Positions 63,782 through 64,000 of a DNA stretch of 64,000 bases are shown in pieces. A program made the translations under genes and the position numbers. Under the pieces are notes generated by a model. That model did not search any database. It worked only from the letters and a program-made list of their open reading frames with translations, and was not told where the DNA came from. The number at the start of each line of letters is the position of its first letter. Within the stretch, counting starts at the first letter, position 1. The stretch lies in the NCBI RefSeq assembly GCF_014879935.1, contig NZ_JACSRD010000124.1, positions 1 through 64,000 of the forward strand. The letters run 5' to 3'. This DNA is from Prosthecobacter sp. Lineage in GTDB: Bacteria > Verrucomicrobiota > Verrucomicrobiia > Verrucomicrobiales > Verrucomicrobiaceae.

Positions 63782-64000
63782 ATCAGGCAGAGAGCATGGG
63801 GGTGACGGGGGCCTGCCGCCGTTCTCAGATCACATCAGCGTGAAAAACTTCGGTCAGTTTGCAGAGTTCAGGTAGAGTAGTTGAGTCCTCTGAACTCAGT
63901 CAGAGCAGTCCATAGGACTGCACCACATTGTCTTCGGCAAAATGACTCCGTCACCTTTCCCCTTCAAAACGTCATGGACCTGCGAAGCATAGTTCGCGAC
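63782..64000. other. downstream intergenic end of window
   Basis: The last 219 bases show no gene that I can support. A weak hairpin with six-base arms (63888-63893 and 63900-63905) is followed by no T-run. Confidence 0.35.

Overview
The window looks like a chromosomal segment of a GC-rich Verrucomicrobiota bacterium, probably related to Verrucomicrobiaceae. The signs are a DUF1549/DUF1553 cytochrome protein and a DUF1501 Tat protein, FGly-type sulfatases, PAS-AraC regulators, an ECF sigma factor followed by a Ser/Thr kinase with WD40 repeats, many secreted proteins with LamG, PA14 or TSP3-like modules, and a near absence of Shine-Dalgarno sequences at the starts I inspected. No rRNA, tRNA or CRISPR array was seen.

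Layout. 0.16-1.7 kb: secreted pectate-lyase-like beta-helix protein. 2.0-7.3 kb, minus strand: compact operon potA-potB-potC-ydcF-polX, the first four genes joined by ATGA overlaps, with no substrate-binding protein. 7.4-14 kb: membrane-anchored pseudokinase, di-heme oxidoreductase, small membrane protein, Gfo/Idh/MocA oxidoreductase, Tat-exported sugar isomerase-like protein and amidase. 14-16.1 kb: a protein joining a SEC-C zinc motif, a long coiled coil and a RelE-like C-terminus. 16.1-24.8 kb: PAS-AraC regulator, DUF1549/1553 cytochrome protein and its usual DUF1501 partner, separated by about 2.8 kb of less GC-rich small genes and a palindromic repeat. 24.8-32.2 kb: second PAS-AraC regulator divergent from DapA-like and PanB-like enzymes, then a GH9 glycosidase and a proline racemase/hydroxyproline epimerase.

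32.2-51.7 kb: one long co-directional block, with gaps of at most 84 bases: ECF sigma factor, kinase/WD40, two secreted proteins of unknown function, a secreted protein with a tail-fibre S74 C-terminus, a 2618-residue secreted PA14 protein, and an S9 peptidase with an embedded VHL-beta-like domain. It reads as a signalling module placed ahead of its own extracellular output. 51.6-54.9 kb, minus strand: a protein made almost entirely of 14 helicase-associated (HA) repeats with no helicase. 55-59.2 kb: third PAS-AraC regulator divergent from a secreted VHL-beta-like/double metallopeptidase protein, which overlaps a sulfatase gene.

59.2-61.8 kb: a less GC-rich segment bounded by two similar GCAGCC/GGCTGC hairpins in opposite orientation. 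It holds an array of four related hairpins and a two-gene operon for TcmP (three-Cys-motif partner) and a radical SAM protein. This is the best candidate for a mobile, poorly described system. It is followed by a truncated sulfatase and a serine ammonia-lyase gene whose interdomain linker has taken up a palindromic repeat.
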